Source of the DNA: Aplysia californica
Lineage: Eukaryota > Mollusca > Gastropoda > Aplysiida > Aplysiidae
NCBI RefSeq assembly: GCF_000002075.1
Contig: NW_004798155.1
Coordinates: forward strand, 90,301-154,300
Length of the DNA stretch: 64,000 nt
Reading direction: 5' to 3'
In this document: piece by piece, positions 35,501 through 45,630 of the stretch
Layout of the letters: every line of letters begins with the position of its first letter
Numbering within the stretch: the first letter of the stretch is position 1
Position numbers and translations under genes: made by a program
Notes under the pieces: generated by a model
What the model saw: only the letters and a program-made list of their open reading frames with translations
What the model was told of the DNA's origin: nothing
Databases searched by the model: none

Positions 35501-38500
35501 TTCTTCTGCATCGTGAAACGCTTTTAATTCGGCTTGAGAGAGGAAATCACACGATGCCTCAACTCCAGTCCTGGATTCCTTGGATGTCTTCGACGGACAG
35601 TTGTACAGCTCTATCAAGGCACCGACACTGCCAACTAGCTTCTGAAGAGACTCGTCAATCTGAAAACAAACAAAGTTCCTTTCTCAGTTTTTCCCATGTT
35701 TGTGTCAGGCCATTGTGGTGTTTGGAGAGACAAGATAACGAAACTGACATTTGTTGTAAACAAAAATGTTCAACAAGAGTTTTCATTAGTAGCTCTTCTT
35801 TCAAGTGCTAGATCTAGATCTGAAATAGACATCTGTGAATGTTATCCGAGCGTTTCCCCATCACCCATCCGTCCGTCCAAAGTCTCCAACTAAGTTATTC
35901 TTGGTCAACCTATGCCTCTTTTGTCATTAGTAACTAGCACTACAAAAAATGACCAGAACGGAGAAGAAAATACACAAATGAAGGAGTACCATATTATAAT
36001 ATAGAAGGGATTGACACACAAAAAACTAACGTTTTTTTTAAGTAAGAGTTTTACGCTACTTGCACATAGTAGGTCATTTTAATAATAGCCTAAAATTAGA
36101 GAGTAACAAAGTAAAGAAAGAGGAGAGATAAAGTTGGTAGACAAGAAGGAGCAAACCACATAAGAGCACCTGCCAACCATCCATACAATTAAAATTGTTT
36201 CCAAACTGCACCAAAGGGTTTACCTTTGCGTTGACAGCTCCACACCTCTCCACACTCTGTCTGTTCATCTTCAGCCACTGTTCCTTCACCTCTCTCATCT
36301 TTGTCAGCTTGTTCTTCACTGCCATGTGGTGAACACTGTTTGGTAAAAAAAAATATATATATCATTGGAAAGTTGTTCAAATGTTCCAAGCTCAGAAAGT
36401 AAAATTTTCATGAGAGAAAAAAAAACTGTTTCATTCTTTTAAAACTTGTACCAAGATGATCTTTTCTGGCTTTTTTCAACATTTAGTATTTGATTTAGAC
36501 AAAATATTTCTGGAGATCATGCAACTGATAACACAGATTAAAAAATTGCAATAAAAATTTTTCAGAATTTTTGGCTTAATACCTGAAAACTGGCCGACGA
36601 AATCGAACCCATGTATTTTGTGTGCAATGGTGGAGAGCCTAACCATTACACCACAGACACAAGTCACTTCAAAACACTTGACATCCAAATCAGTTTACAC
36701 CAAACATCGTACAGTGCCCTACAAAATTTTGAAGTCAGCAGTGTACATAATGTTAGTACGGTAAGGCTAGTGTGAACCCAAGTGAGTGATAGGGGCCAGT
36801 GGTTCTAGTAGCAGTAGATACCACTCAGTTTGACAATGCAGTCAAAATTGTTCAAGACAGCCACTCACTGTCGAGGAGAGAAGTGGTTGTCTTGGACAGT
36901 GTCATTATAATATAGAAAAAAACCCAAGGGGAAGCGGAAAGTGGAAATTTTGGCAGGTGATTGTCTTCGACAGGTGGCCGTTAGAGCAAAATTAAGGGAA
37001 AGTAGTCAGTAGAATTAAAAAAGTTAGTACTTGTTAATTCTTGACTGCAGACAAGAATATACCTCAAATTATTATTCCTTTTCATCAGCATACTTTTTCT
37101 AGCTTTCACCTTCTCCAGTGACTGTTTGAGTTCTTCAATGTCAGACCTGCGAGTGAAATATATCATCAGATAACATTACAACACAGCAGCTCTTTTAAAG
37201 ACTCATAAAGCATCATTCTAATAAGAACACAATACATATTACCCCCCCCCCCTCCCCAATCCATCAATCCATGGATGAAATATGAGAGACAGTCAATATT
37301 TGGATTCACAGATCTAACATACTCCATCACAGTGTAAAATAGCATGCAAGGCAAAGCAACATAGTATACAAACACTAACTCAATGGACCCGAGACCTCGA
37401 AATATCGAGGGTGAGGCTGAAATGTCCATGCCCCGAGACAGCCATATTTCAGGGCTTGGAGTAACCTGTTTCGACTTGCACCTACCCAGAAGTAGACAGA
37501 CAGACAGACAGACAGATTGGCACACTAAGCAGGAGTTCTGGAGACAGGAGGTTAGGAACAGTTTTATTAAATGTGTGTTTTTGCATGAGTACTAACACAA
37601 TACTAATAGCATGCCTGTTTTTTTGTTTGTTTTTCTTGGGAGCCCAGGGGGGAGGGTTTTTTAAGGCGTGGAAGCCTAGGGTTCATTAAAGTAATAGGTT
37701 AAACTCTTGAAAAGCCTAGGTTGATTTTCCTTGCATTAAAAACAAAGATTTTAATTTCCATCGTAATTTCAAAATTCCCTGTCGATTCACATTTATTCAT
37801 AACACCAACAAAAACAAACAAACAACACCAACAATATACAGCAGCCTCCAGAGTTACTTTTTCCTTCTCAAATCTTGCACTCTTCCTCGTGCAAGTCACT
37901 TCAAAATTTTCATGCGTCTCTCCAAAATACACACGCATTCCAGTTTTTGTAAGTTTTACAGAAATTGCGACACAAAAGGATCATAAGTGCCGAAGATTTA
38001 AAGATGTTACTAGAGAGTAACAAATATAAAAAGGAGTAGAGATAAGGACTGGGAAAAAAGGAGCAAAAGCCACTAAAACACCTGCCAACTTAACACAAAA
38101 CTATATCAAACTATAATATATTAAGATATAACTACACATAACCTGATGTTTAGTTTCTTCAATATACATACCGTAGATGATCTACATCCAACCCTTCGGT
38201 CACACTATCAGTCGGGATGGACGCCAAAGTTTCATTCAGTTGTGATCCCTCCAACACACATCCTTTGGCTTCAAGTTGTTGAAATCTAAGTGACAAAACA
38301 GAGTGTTTAAAAAAAATCCATCCATAGTTTTTACACTTTACCTAAAGGGAATGGAACAAAAGTAAAACAAAAGCAGCTGTGTCTGTAGAAGACTTTGCAA
38401 AGAACATTTTGGCTTGATATTAAAAAGATTTTGAAAGTGTGTGAATAGGCATCATGAGTGACCCAACAACAGCAGCTAAATGTATACAATTTTTCTTGTT

Positions 38501-39770
38501 CTTTGAATTCAGTGTACACTCCTAGACTGCAACATCCGATTCCAATACAATCAAGAAAGCCCACAAATGAGCCAGCTTAGTGAATAGGAGGATTATTATC
38601 ATGTCATAATATTAATATATTATATAAGTTCAGCATCTAGTGTCCCAACACCCTAACCTGTAGCCCCCCCCCCCCCCAATTTGCACATCACAATGCGTTG
38701 TTCCCTGCTCCACTGCTCCTTTAAGACATAAGAGGCCACCCCCACCCCACCCCCCACTGTGAATACTGTCCATAGCTTTTTGCATCTTAACAGATGAAGC
38801 TAAAGCAGCCTGCATGATACAACTTTGGCTGGGTGGTAGACACAGAGTACGTAAATTGCCCAGGTACAACTTCCCTCCCTTCAGATTTGACTTCCTTGAT
38901 ATAATGCTCCAAACTATGTGAACACTACACAGTGACTAGATGGCTGCTAGGTTAAGTGTATAGGGTTATATTAGTGACAAGGAATCTGAACTTGAAAGGG
39001 TTTGGGGGCCCTCGTGGCCTAGAGGTAAAGGTGTTCACCTCTCATCTTTCCGTAGTCTTGAATTCGAATCCGGACAGCGACGGAAAATTTTCTTCTCTAT
39101 AATGTTCTCCTTTCACATCCTTTCCTGCTCTCTAACAATATTTTCATTTGCTTTCGACTCCTATTTCTGCCCCCACCCCCTCACCTACTTTGCCCCCTCC
39201 TCTGGGCTCTTGATTCTACTGCCTTTCTAACTGCTACTCCTTGCCTCCTTCTTACTGCTATATTTCAGCCACACCCCTGATCCTATGGTAGGTAAGATCT
39301 ACACCTAGCCTTCTCAGACAAGGGTGAAAAATCTCGAAGGTCCTGTGTGCAAGTTGGCCCATGTAAAAGATTCCTTGGTGGTCCAAAATCGATAAGAGTA
39401 GGCCGCCACCTTTGCAAAATTCAAAATTTCATATCACAACTGAAAATGTTTAATGTTTCTCGAGTGCTCATATGACCGTATCCAGACGCGAGCGTCGTAA
39501 AAAGCTTACCAAAAAAAAAAAGGTTAAAGTTTAAATCAATGTCACTAAAGGCAAACTGATCAAACTAGACCACTCACTCCAGAAGTTCCTGACTTGTAAT
39601 AACATTATCCACACTGACATTATTAGAAAACCAGTGCATAAACGGCTGGGTAGCCACTTTTTCAAAAGCCCAATCTACAGCATGTGGATCCACTTTCTCC
39701 ACTTGCGGCCAACCAATCTGTCTTGATGTCTCCAACAGTTGCTTTGAAGAAGTCATGGCGACTCAATTCC
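29598..39770 (-). CDS. HAUS3: HAUS augmin-like complex subunit 3, complete coding region
   Basis: HAUS3 is a coiled-coil subunit of augmin, which recruits gamma-tubulin to spindle microtubules for branching nucleation. Coding exons from 5' to 3' on the minus strand: 39756-39578, 38285-38172, 37146-37063, 36335-36224, 35659-35453, 34796-34654, 34262-34140, 33811-33631, 33220-33068, 32176-32080, 31136-30992, 30579-30402, 29732-29598. They total 1851 bases, or 616 residues plus TGA (human HAUS3 is 603). Phases agree at every junction. Diagnostic blocks are the N-terminus (QIGWPQVEKVDPHAVDWAFE, HWFSNNVSVDNVITSQEL), TKKQFF in exon 5, and DTRDTSTARLYQML in exon 10. The start exon has 14 bases of 5' UTR after a splice acceptor, so at least one noncoding exon lies upstream. 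Confidence 0.95.
29967..30042 (+). repeat. Truncated GTGGGTGGTTGG repeat in HAUS3 intron
   Basis: Only the first about 75 bases are present; they end at CTTATCTCTCC. Confidence 0.7.
31805..32030 (+). repeat. LINE 3' end (I-clade-like) antisense in HAUS3 intron
   Basis: Plus-strand translation: CQCGEADQTVEHILQYCKTH, then KLYGPPDELSRTAQFMTDTG, LQV and stop. This is the zinc knuckle and terminal helix typical of I/Nimb-clade ORF2, ending RTAxFIxxTGL. A GAA-repeat tail follows (about 32011-32030). It is 5' truncated. Confidence 0.78.
32080..32176 (-). CDS. HAUS3: HAUS3 exon 10, boundary uncertain by six bases
   Basis: Encodes LDDPDFSVKKFESNVVDTRD then TSTARLYQML, matching human DTKDYSTHRLYQVL. 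Two AGs six bases apart (32176 or 32170) both keep frame, adding or dropping Asn-Glu. An A-rich stretch sits between the pyrimidine tract and the AG. A LINE 3' end lies about 50 bases downstream in the intron. Confidence 0.85.
34140..34262 (-). CDS. HAUS3: HAUS3 exon 7 with an unusual acceptor choice
   Basis: The obvious acceptor (TTTGTTCAG) would put an in-frame TGA three codons into the exon. The frame is kept only by using the next AG, nine bases on (CCTGTGAG). It then reads ETARINALVNSQRALCAVRE. I chose 34262 for that reason; RNA data would settle it. Confidence 0.75.
36830..37000. repeat. Dispersed repeat with CAAGACAGCCACTCACTGTC
   Basis: Shares GCAGTCAAAATTGTTCAAGA, GAGGAGAGAAGTGGTTGTCT and CGACAGGTGGCCGTTA with 9735-9985 and, on the other strand, 52590-52760; a weaker relative is at 61530-61620. 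It looks like a small DNA-transposon family, but no clean ends were found. Confidence 0.5.
39003..39525 (+). repeat. Long tRNA-headed SINE with the GTGGGTGG-family tail
   Basis: The head has CTCGTGGCCTAGAGGTAAAG (A box) and GAATTCGAATCCGGAC (B box). A 400-base CT-rich body follows, and the end is GTGCTCATATGACC ... GCGAGCGTCGTAAAA plus poly-A. The last about 50 bases match the tail of the short repeat at 62695-62870. A minus-strand body copy lies at about 47640-47885. Confidence 0.8.
39578..39756 (-). CDS. HAUS3: HAUS3 first coding exon
   Basis: The start ATG at 39756 gives MTSSKQLLETSRQIGWPQVE, aligning with human MSCGNEFVETLKKIGYPKAD. The following WAFEKVATQPFMHWFSNNV aligns with the family's WLFEGVEDESFLKWFCGNV. 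This conserved N-terminal helical block is the signature that separates HAUS3 from other coiled-coil proteins. The donor GTGAGT follows base 39578. Confidence 0.95.
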
Positions 39771-39866
39771 CTGAAAAACAAACAAACCCTAGACAAATGA
39801 TTAAAAATGTTAAATCTATTATTTATATGCATATAAATCTATATTTATATATATATATATATATAC

Positions 39867-41601
39867 GGAGTGATTATTCTCACCCGGGGTGAGGATAAAC
39901 AGGATATTATTCTCACCCGGGGTGAGAATAAAATTGATACTCTATTCTCACCCTGGTTTTTTCGTTTCGGGCATCATAGGACCCCTGTCAATGAGCGCTC
40001 CAGACAACAAAACTCGCCTCCCTCTCTCACTCCGCTGAGCGCGCGAGGCGACTAAAATCCCCAACGGGCAGGCCAGCTCTTGAGCGAGGGAGGCGACTGT
40101 TGTCAATTTGGGGGAAAACCTTATCTTTTGAGCAAATAGCGTTACCTTTTGTTGCCATAATCTATTGGTTCTGTAATTTAAAATTTTACTCTTGAATTTT
40201 ACTCTCAAAATTAAGAAAAAAATAAGCCTAGGGTCAAGGCACTGCATGCCTTAATAAAAATATAAGCCAAGGGTCAAGGCACTGCGTGACTTAAAAATAA
40301 CAGTGGGTTCTGTTAGGGAGTATAACAATTAAACATGTTTTTTGTGTTGTAAACAAATGCCAATTCTAACATTACAACAACAAACTATTACTAACATTAT
40401 TTCATTAAAAACAGCTTTCAGTTAAGGCTATTATTTTTAAAAACATACTACTCTGGCAAGTGAATTCCTTTTTGAATTCAGAATACACTTGTCTAGGGTT
40501 TTGGTGAAAATATTTAAGCTTATTATTCGTGCATACTCTCAAGATTTTTAAAAATGAAACAACAATCCCCGCGGGAGCCTAGAAAAATCTGCCAGCGCCC
40601 TGGGTCAGGTCACGAAAGGTAACTCTAACAATTTACAAATCATTTTCTATCATCCAGCCTACCAGTTCTCAACACCCAGGTAGGCCTAAGAATAAAAATC
40701 CATTGCATTCTCAGACCAGGTGAGAATAATATTCATTTTATTCTCATTCGGGGTGAAAATAACAATATAATATTATTCTCACCCCGGGTGAGAATAAAAT
40801 GGATATTATTCTCACCCCAGGTGAGAATAATATTAAATTTTTGCAAGTGGCAATTCTTCGGCGCCGCGCCGGTCAATAGATTGGAAGCTATTCTCCAGCA
40901 TCACGCCGCCGGTCTATTACTAATGAATTACAATGTATTTGTCGGCGCAGATTTTGAGCCAAGGCCTAGTAAGTCTACCTTTCATTATATTTTATCTATG
41001 ATAATTATCTAACGTAACTTTATTCATTTATTTGGGTCGTCCATTTGCTTATTTTAAAATATTGATTCAGTTTTTTTAAACGCTCAAAGTTGAATTTGTG
41101 TCTAAAATCCTGTCTAGTCATATAGTATAGCTTGATGTTTAAAACTTATTTTTTGTTGTTGTAATTTTCGATAAATTTAACTGATATTTCGCGACCTCAG
41201 TATTTTCTTGTCTTATCTCCATTTTTGTAAACAGTGAAAATGTGACTTCTTCTAAATGCTCACTCTCTTTGTTATGAACTCGCGTCACTAGTGGTGAACA
41301 TGCACATTTCTCCTAGCACCCTACATAATTCTGAATTGGAGGAATTCAGGCAGTTTGTGTCTGAAAACTTATCGTCTGTATCAATTCGAAGTGGCACGAA
41401 GTGGTGAAGTTATGGGAATTTTTTTCCAAGACAAACAGATGAGAGAGGTATTTGCAAATCTGCGCCGACAAATAATTGATTAGTAATAGACCGGCGGCGT
41501 GACGCCGAAGAATAGCTTCCGATCTATTGACCGGCGCGACGCCGGAGAATAGACACACTTGCTAAATTTTTATTTTCACCCCCGGTGAGAATAACGACAG
41601 C
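39867..41601. mobile_element. Nonautonomous DNA transposon with TTCTCACCC palindromic ends
   Basis: The left end, GGAGTGATTATTCTCACCC, is inverted at the right end (...GTGAGAATAACGACAGC). Each end carries two to five palindromes of type TTCTCACCCGGGGTGAGAA (39874-39896, 39907-39931, 40711-40831, 41572-41594). The left end abuts an AT microsatellite. A separate MITE has inserted at 40843. No transposase frame is visible. Superfamily unknown; Mutator-like is suggested by its neighbour. Confidence 0.65.
40843..41562. mobile_element. 720-bp MITE with about 100-bp inverted repeats and 9-bp target duplication
   Basis: The left end is GCAAGTGGCAATTCTTCGGC and the right end is its inverse (…CACACTTGC). 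The arms share CCGGTCAATAGATTGGAAGC, GCCGCCGGTCTATTAC and TTTGTCGGCGCAGATTT. TAAATTTTT flanks both sides (40834-40842, 41563-41571). A 9-bp duplication and long arms fit Mutator-like elements. There is no coding capacity. Confidence 0.85.
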
Positions 41602-41638
41602 AATAGATTTTAGATTTCTATATAATATATATATATAT

Positions 41639-44172
41639 GGAAGTGGTTATTCGCACCGGGTGCGCGCATAAGAATTAATATTATTCGCACCGGGTGTGTG
41701 CATAAGAATTAATATTATTCGCACCGGGTGTTCGAATAAGAAATAATTATATTCGCACAGGGTCGACCCGACCTGCGCGAGATCGCTGCGTGAGATTGGC
41801 AAATGATGCGAGAGTCCGCGAAACTAGGCGGTCTTGGCCTATATAATAAGCTTACCTGCGTAGCATTTTCATTTTTCAAAACAGAGCCCTGAGGGAAACC
41901 TTGCCAGTAGCATTCTGTTGGCCCCAAGGCTATTGCATCGCAAATCTGAAATTACTCAACACCTAGTTCTAGTTTTTCTAGATCTATTCAGCATGGAAGT
42001 GGGAGCCAAGTTCAAGAGCTTAAAATTTTCAGAGTTCACAGAGGCTCTGAAAGAGTATGAAAGTACTAATAACAAAATTCGTGGTGACACGATCCACCAA
42101 AATTGGCCAAACAGACCCCTTGAGTGCTGTTTACGTGTACCAGTCAATCGGGTTCCAGTGCAAGCAGGGGCAGCGCCACCATTATTACCTCTTTAAATTA
42201 ATAAACAATTTTTTAACAAAAAAGGATCAAAGGTGCAGATATAAAATGCACCCTGTAGAGGTTCTATCTAAATGTACACATGTGTACATTTTAGTTGACG
42301 GCAGCTTGAGGGGGGGGGGGGGGGGGGTCATTTGTGAACAGTCCTTAAGAGTAAAACTGCAATCAATCGGCCATAAATAATATGATGTATTATTACAGAG
42401 TTACTACATAACGTTGATTTTGGACCTCATTTGTCACACCCAGGTATCCCACCTTTAGTTTTAGGCACAGGGTTTTAATTTTGGAAAGCACTGGGAATAG
42501 GCCAGAATTGTTCCCAGTGTCACTGGGATGAGGCCAAGAAACTATTCCCAGTGACACTGAGAACAGACAGGCCCATTAGATGTCTAGATCTATTGTTCCC
42601 ACAATGATCTACATGGGCATGATGATGATGGGTTACTAAATACTAGACTATACACATGTATTTTTCTTTATCTAATGTAGATCTAGATATTTAAGAGTTG
42701 ATTAAGATTCTGGTGTGAGTGGAAGAATTTTTTTTAAAAGAAAGGAATGGTCATTCTATGCTTGCTTGTTATTCATCATATACATTAGATCTAGATCTAA
42801 TACGGATTTTGGAGACCACGGTACAGGACAGGCAAAAATCCTTCCCGATTCTCCATTTCTTCTAGAATCTAGGCTACGGTCAAGTCTTGGCGCAAGTAAA
42901 CGAAGAGAAGAAAAGTCTGAACTTAATTGAGAAGAGAGCCTACAGTACACGTTAGAAACGAATCTAGATACCTCCACCGTGTGACCGTGTCTCCCTCTCT
43001 TTTCACTGGTCTGGTAAACTTCACCCGCGCTTCTATCGTCTCTCAAATCATTAGTCTCATGGTACCTCTTAGGCCTAGCCTACGCTGGCAATGTAGGTCC
43101 ACTAAAGTAAAGCTCTTGAGCAGAGCAAACTATAAAATGTTCCTGGTCAACTTTTCTCTGTTTATTATAATTGATCTGCATGTGGCAGCTCCCCCCCCCC
43201 CCCCCCCCCCCTGTCGAATACTAGATATATAAGTCTAAGTATCCTAATAACTTAAGTGCTGAATGTGCGGTCCACCACAAATTAGCGTACTACGACTAAT
43301 TCAGAAAACCAGGAACCTGCTGGTCCATCCTCCACTTCTGGTCTCCCTCCGCTGCCTTCCCCAGAAAAAAAAAAGGAGCAAAAATAAGCCTACGACATGT
43401 AATCAAGAAAATCAGGAACCTGCTGGTCAATCCTCCACTTCTGGCAGAGAGTTTACAGTATTACTGTAAACCCTCTCTGCTTCTGGTCTCCCTCCACTGC
43501 CTCCCCCTAAAAAGAAACAGCGGCTGGGATCAAGTAATACTATATATAATAGTGAGAACCCTGCGCCTGTTCCTGCGGTAAACGTCCTCATCCGATGCCT
43601 AGACATTCCGGACTTTGATCTCTTCAATCATTCGGATAACAGGTCCGTTTACAACTTTGTCTCGTCCCCCCTTCTCTCTCTCTCTCTCTCTCTCTCTCGT
43701 GGTATTCTCGCAGCCCTCACTCACTCTGCCTCGCCGGGAACTAGTTCGTGTAGTGGTCGATTAGGACCCATGACTGTATAAGTATAAGTCCGTTGTTTGC
43801 CTAGAGCGCATTAATACATATATAAACACGGTGGGTCCACCAAAGTTCAATCCAGCCCCTATGATCTTTGTCCTTGCGCGATGAGGAGAAAAAAATGAGG
43901 AAATGGTTGGTTGATTTCCATCCTTCTTTTGAAACACCCTGTAGGTGCGAATATACATAACTTCATAGTATTCACACACCCTGTGCGAATATAACTTCAT
44001 ATAGTATTCACACACCCTGTGCGAATATAATTTCATAATATTCCCACACCCTGTGCGAAAAAAATTTCATAGTATTCGCACACCCTGTGCGAATAAAATT
44101 TCATAGTATTCGCACACCCAGTGCGAATAAAATTTCAAAGTATTCACATACCCTGTGCGAATAACTACAGCC
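41639..44172 (+). mobile_element. Broken Mutator-like DNA transposon with TTCGCACC palindromic ends
   Basis: The inverted ends share GTTATTCGCAC (GGAAGTGGTTATTCGCACC left; GCGAATAACTACAGCC right). The left end has four and the right end about six palindromic units (TTCGCACAGGGTGTGCGAA type). A frame at 41994 begins MEVGAKFKSLKFSEFTEAL, then a one-base shift continues VYVYQSIGFQCKQGQRHH. This resembles the FAR1/ZSWIM-like N-terminus of MULE transposases. At 43290-43520, repeated GLPPLP-x-P-x-KKK blocks resemble their C-terminal linker. The catalytic core is gone. Confidence 0.55.
41994..42196 (+). pseudogene. Transposase N-terminal remnant (MULE/ZSWIM-like)
   Basis: The 66-residue remnant MEVGAKFKSLKFSEF... 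is frameshifted after about 40 residues relative to the downstream CKQG block. Identification rests on the M-x-[VL]-G-x-x-F-x-S-x-x-[ED]-F start and Y-x-x-I-x-F-x-C-K-x-G, so it is tentative. Confidence 0.45.
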
Positions 44173-44859
44173 ATAAATCACCATGCAAATTAAATATAAA
44201 CAAATTTTAAAAATTAGTAGTTTCCCCATTGTTTTTCTGTGTAGAATATGTTGGGTCATAAAAGACACAAAAAGGCCCAGAAGGCAGAAAAAGGGAAGGG
44301 GGAAACAGAGAGGTGGGGAAAGTGAAGAGGGTTTAATAACTGGTAGGCTACCTTGTTACTTGTTGGTTCGCATGCCTAACTGAACATCTAACTGGTTCCT
44401 TATTTCAAGGACGAAATGAGCGTGTGAGAGAGCGAGGATGAGAGAAGCTAGTTTTCAGGACTAGGACTTTGTTATTCTTTCCACAGATCTACTGTAGACA
44501 TCTAGATCTAGATTTAGATCTAGAGTACTGTACTAGATCTAGATCTAGATCTAGACTGTACTCAATACTTCACTTCATCCAATTCATTCACTCTGTCTCC
44601 CCAAGTCCAATGAAGTCTCCACCAACATTTTGTTCATTGTTATCATGCTTACATGACATTCATTAATTTTCGGGGTTTTGTAACACAATAAATCAGAAAG
44701 TTCAATATTGACAATAACCGTCAGACTCAGACTGCAGAACTAGATCTACTGTCGACGAACAAATTTTACTTTAAGAATTTAAGGAAAAGGACTGAAGTCT
44801 GATGAAGTTGATCTGGACTTTGGGGTGACTTGATTCTTGACTCTTGACTCTTGAGACCT

Positions 44860-45170
44860 GAGACTGCTGAAATGGTTTTGCTTTTAATCCCTGTTCAGGT
44901 CTCGAATCATGACAGATTAGGAGAAACTGTCAAAGAAAGAAAGTTGCCCTCACCAATTTCGCGGTGAAAAAGGTCTATTGTACACAATGTGTAAGTCGGA
45001 AAATTCAAAGGAAAGACACTGTTTGTGTTGATGTCAAGTGCCATGAAAAATACGGAACAGAAAATCAGAAATCTTACATGTCAGAGTTAAGAAAACGAAA
45101 GTTAGGATTTGGCTATTCGACAGACCATTGGTTAAAAAATTTTGCCGGAAATTGTAGCAGCCAATGATAT
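44860..45170 (+). pseudogene. Possible piggyBac transposase C-terminal remnant
   Basis: One frame gives NHDRLGETVKERKLPSPIS; another gives YCTQCVSRKIQRKDT then VCVDVKCHEKYGTE. This recalls the piggyBac C-terminal Cys-rich finger (H-x-R-L ... C-x2-C ... K-x-T ... C-x3-C-F-x-x-Y-H). It is split by a shift and has no flanking TTAA inverted ends that I can see. It could be chance. Confidence 0.3.
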
Positions 45171-45630
45171 TTAACTCCAGGTTCAGAGCTCTTAATGGCG
45201 GTCAAAACAAAAGAAAAGCTAGATCTTGTGTGTTTTGTACAAAAACCAGTCGACAAATTGAACTTAAAGGGAATATCTAAACAAAAATTATATAACAGAC
45301 TATGCCATATAGATCTAGATCTAGATAGATCTAATCTTTCCTTCTATTCTCAGGCTTCTCTTTGAATCACATCTGGGTAAGTTGATTGGAGTCAAGGATT
45401 TTGCTCAACTGTAGTGTAGTGTACGGTAGAATCTACCCGGCGCTGGCGTAGCCTGTAGGCTAGTCATTTCTACCTCTACTGTCGTTGTTGGCTGTACTGT
45501 AGGTGTGTGTGTGTGTGTAGCATGCCAACAATCAAGAGTTGAGGCAACTATGCAAGGGCGGTGATTGTTTAGATGGTAAATTTTTACTTTCATTCCCGAA
45601 CACAGACGCACTAGTGCTTCGGGGGTCAAC

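Noticed and set aside
39003-39075. tRNA gene
   Set aside because: Same reasoning: tRNA-like promoter of a 520-base SINE with a poly-A tail.
39948-40247. Minus-strand ORF near the HAUS3 5' end as a first exon
   Set aside because: It lies inside the palindrome-ended transposon and has no similarity or donor in phase with the HAUS3 start. A noncoding first exon here remains possible but unsupported.
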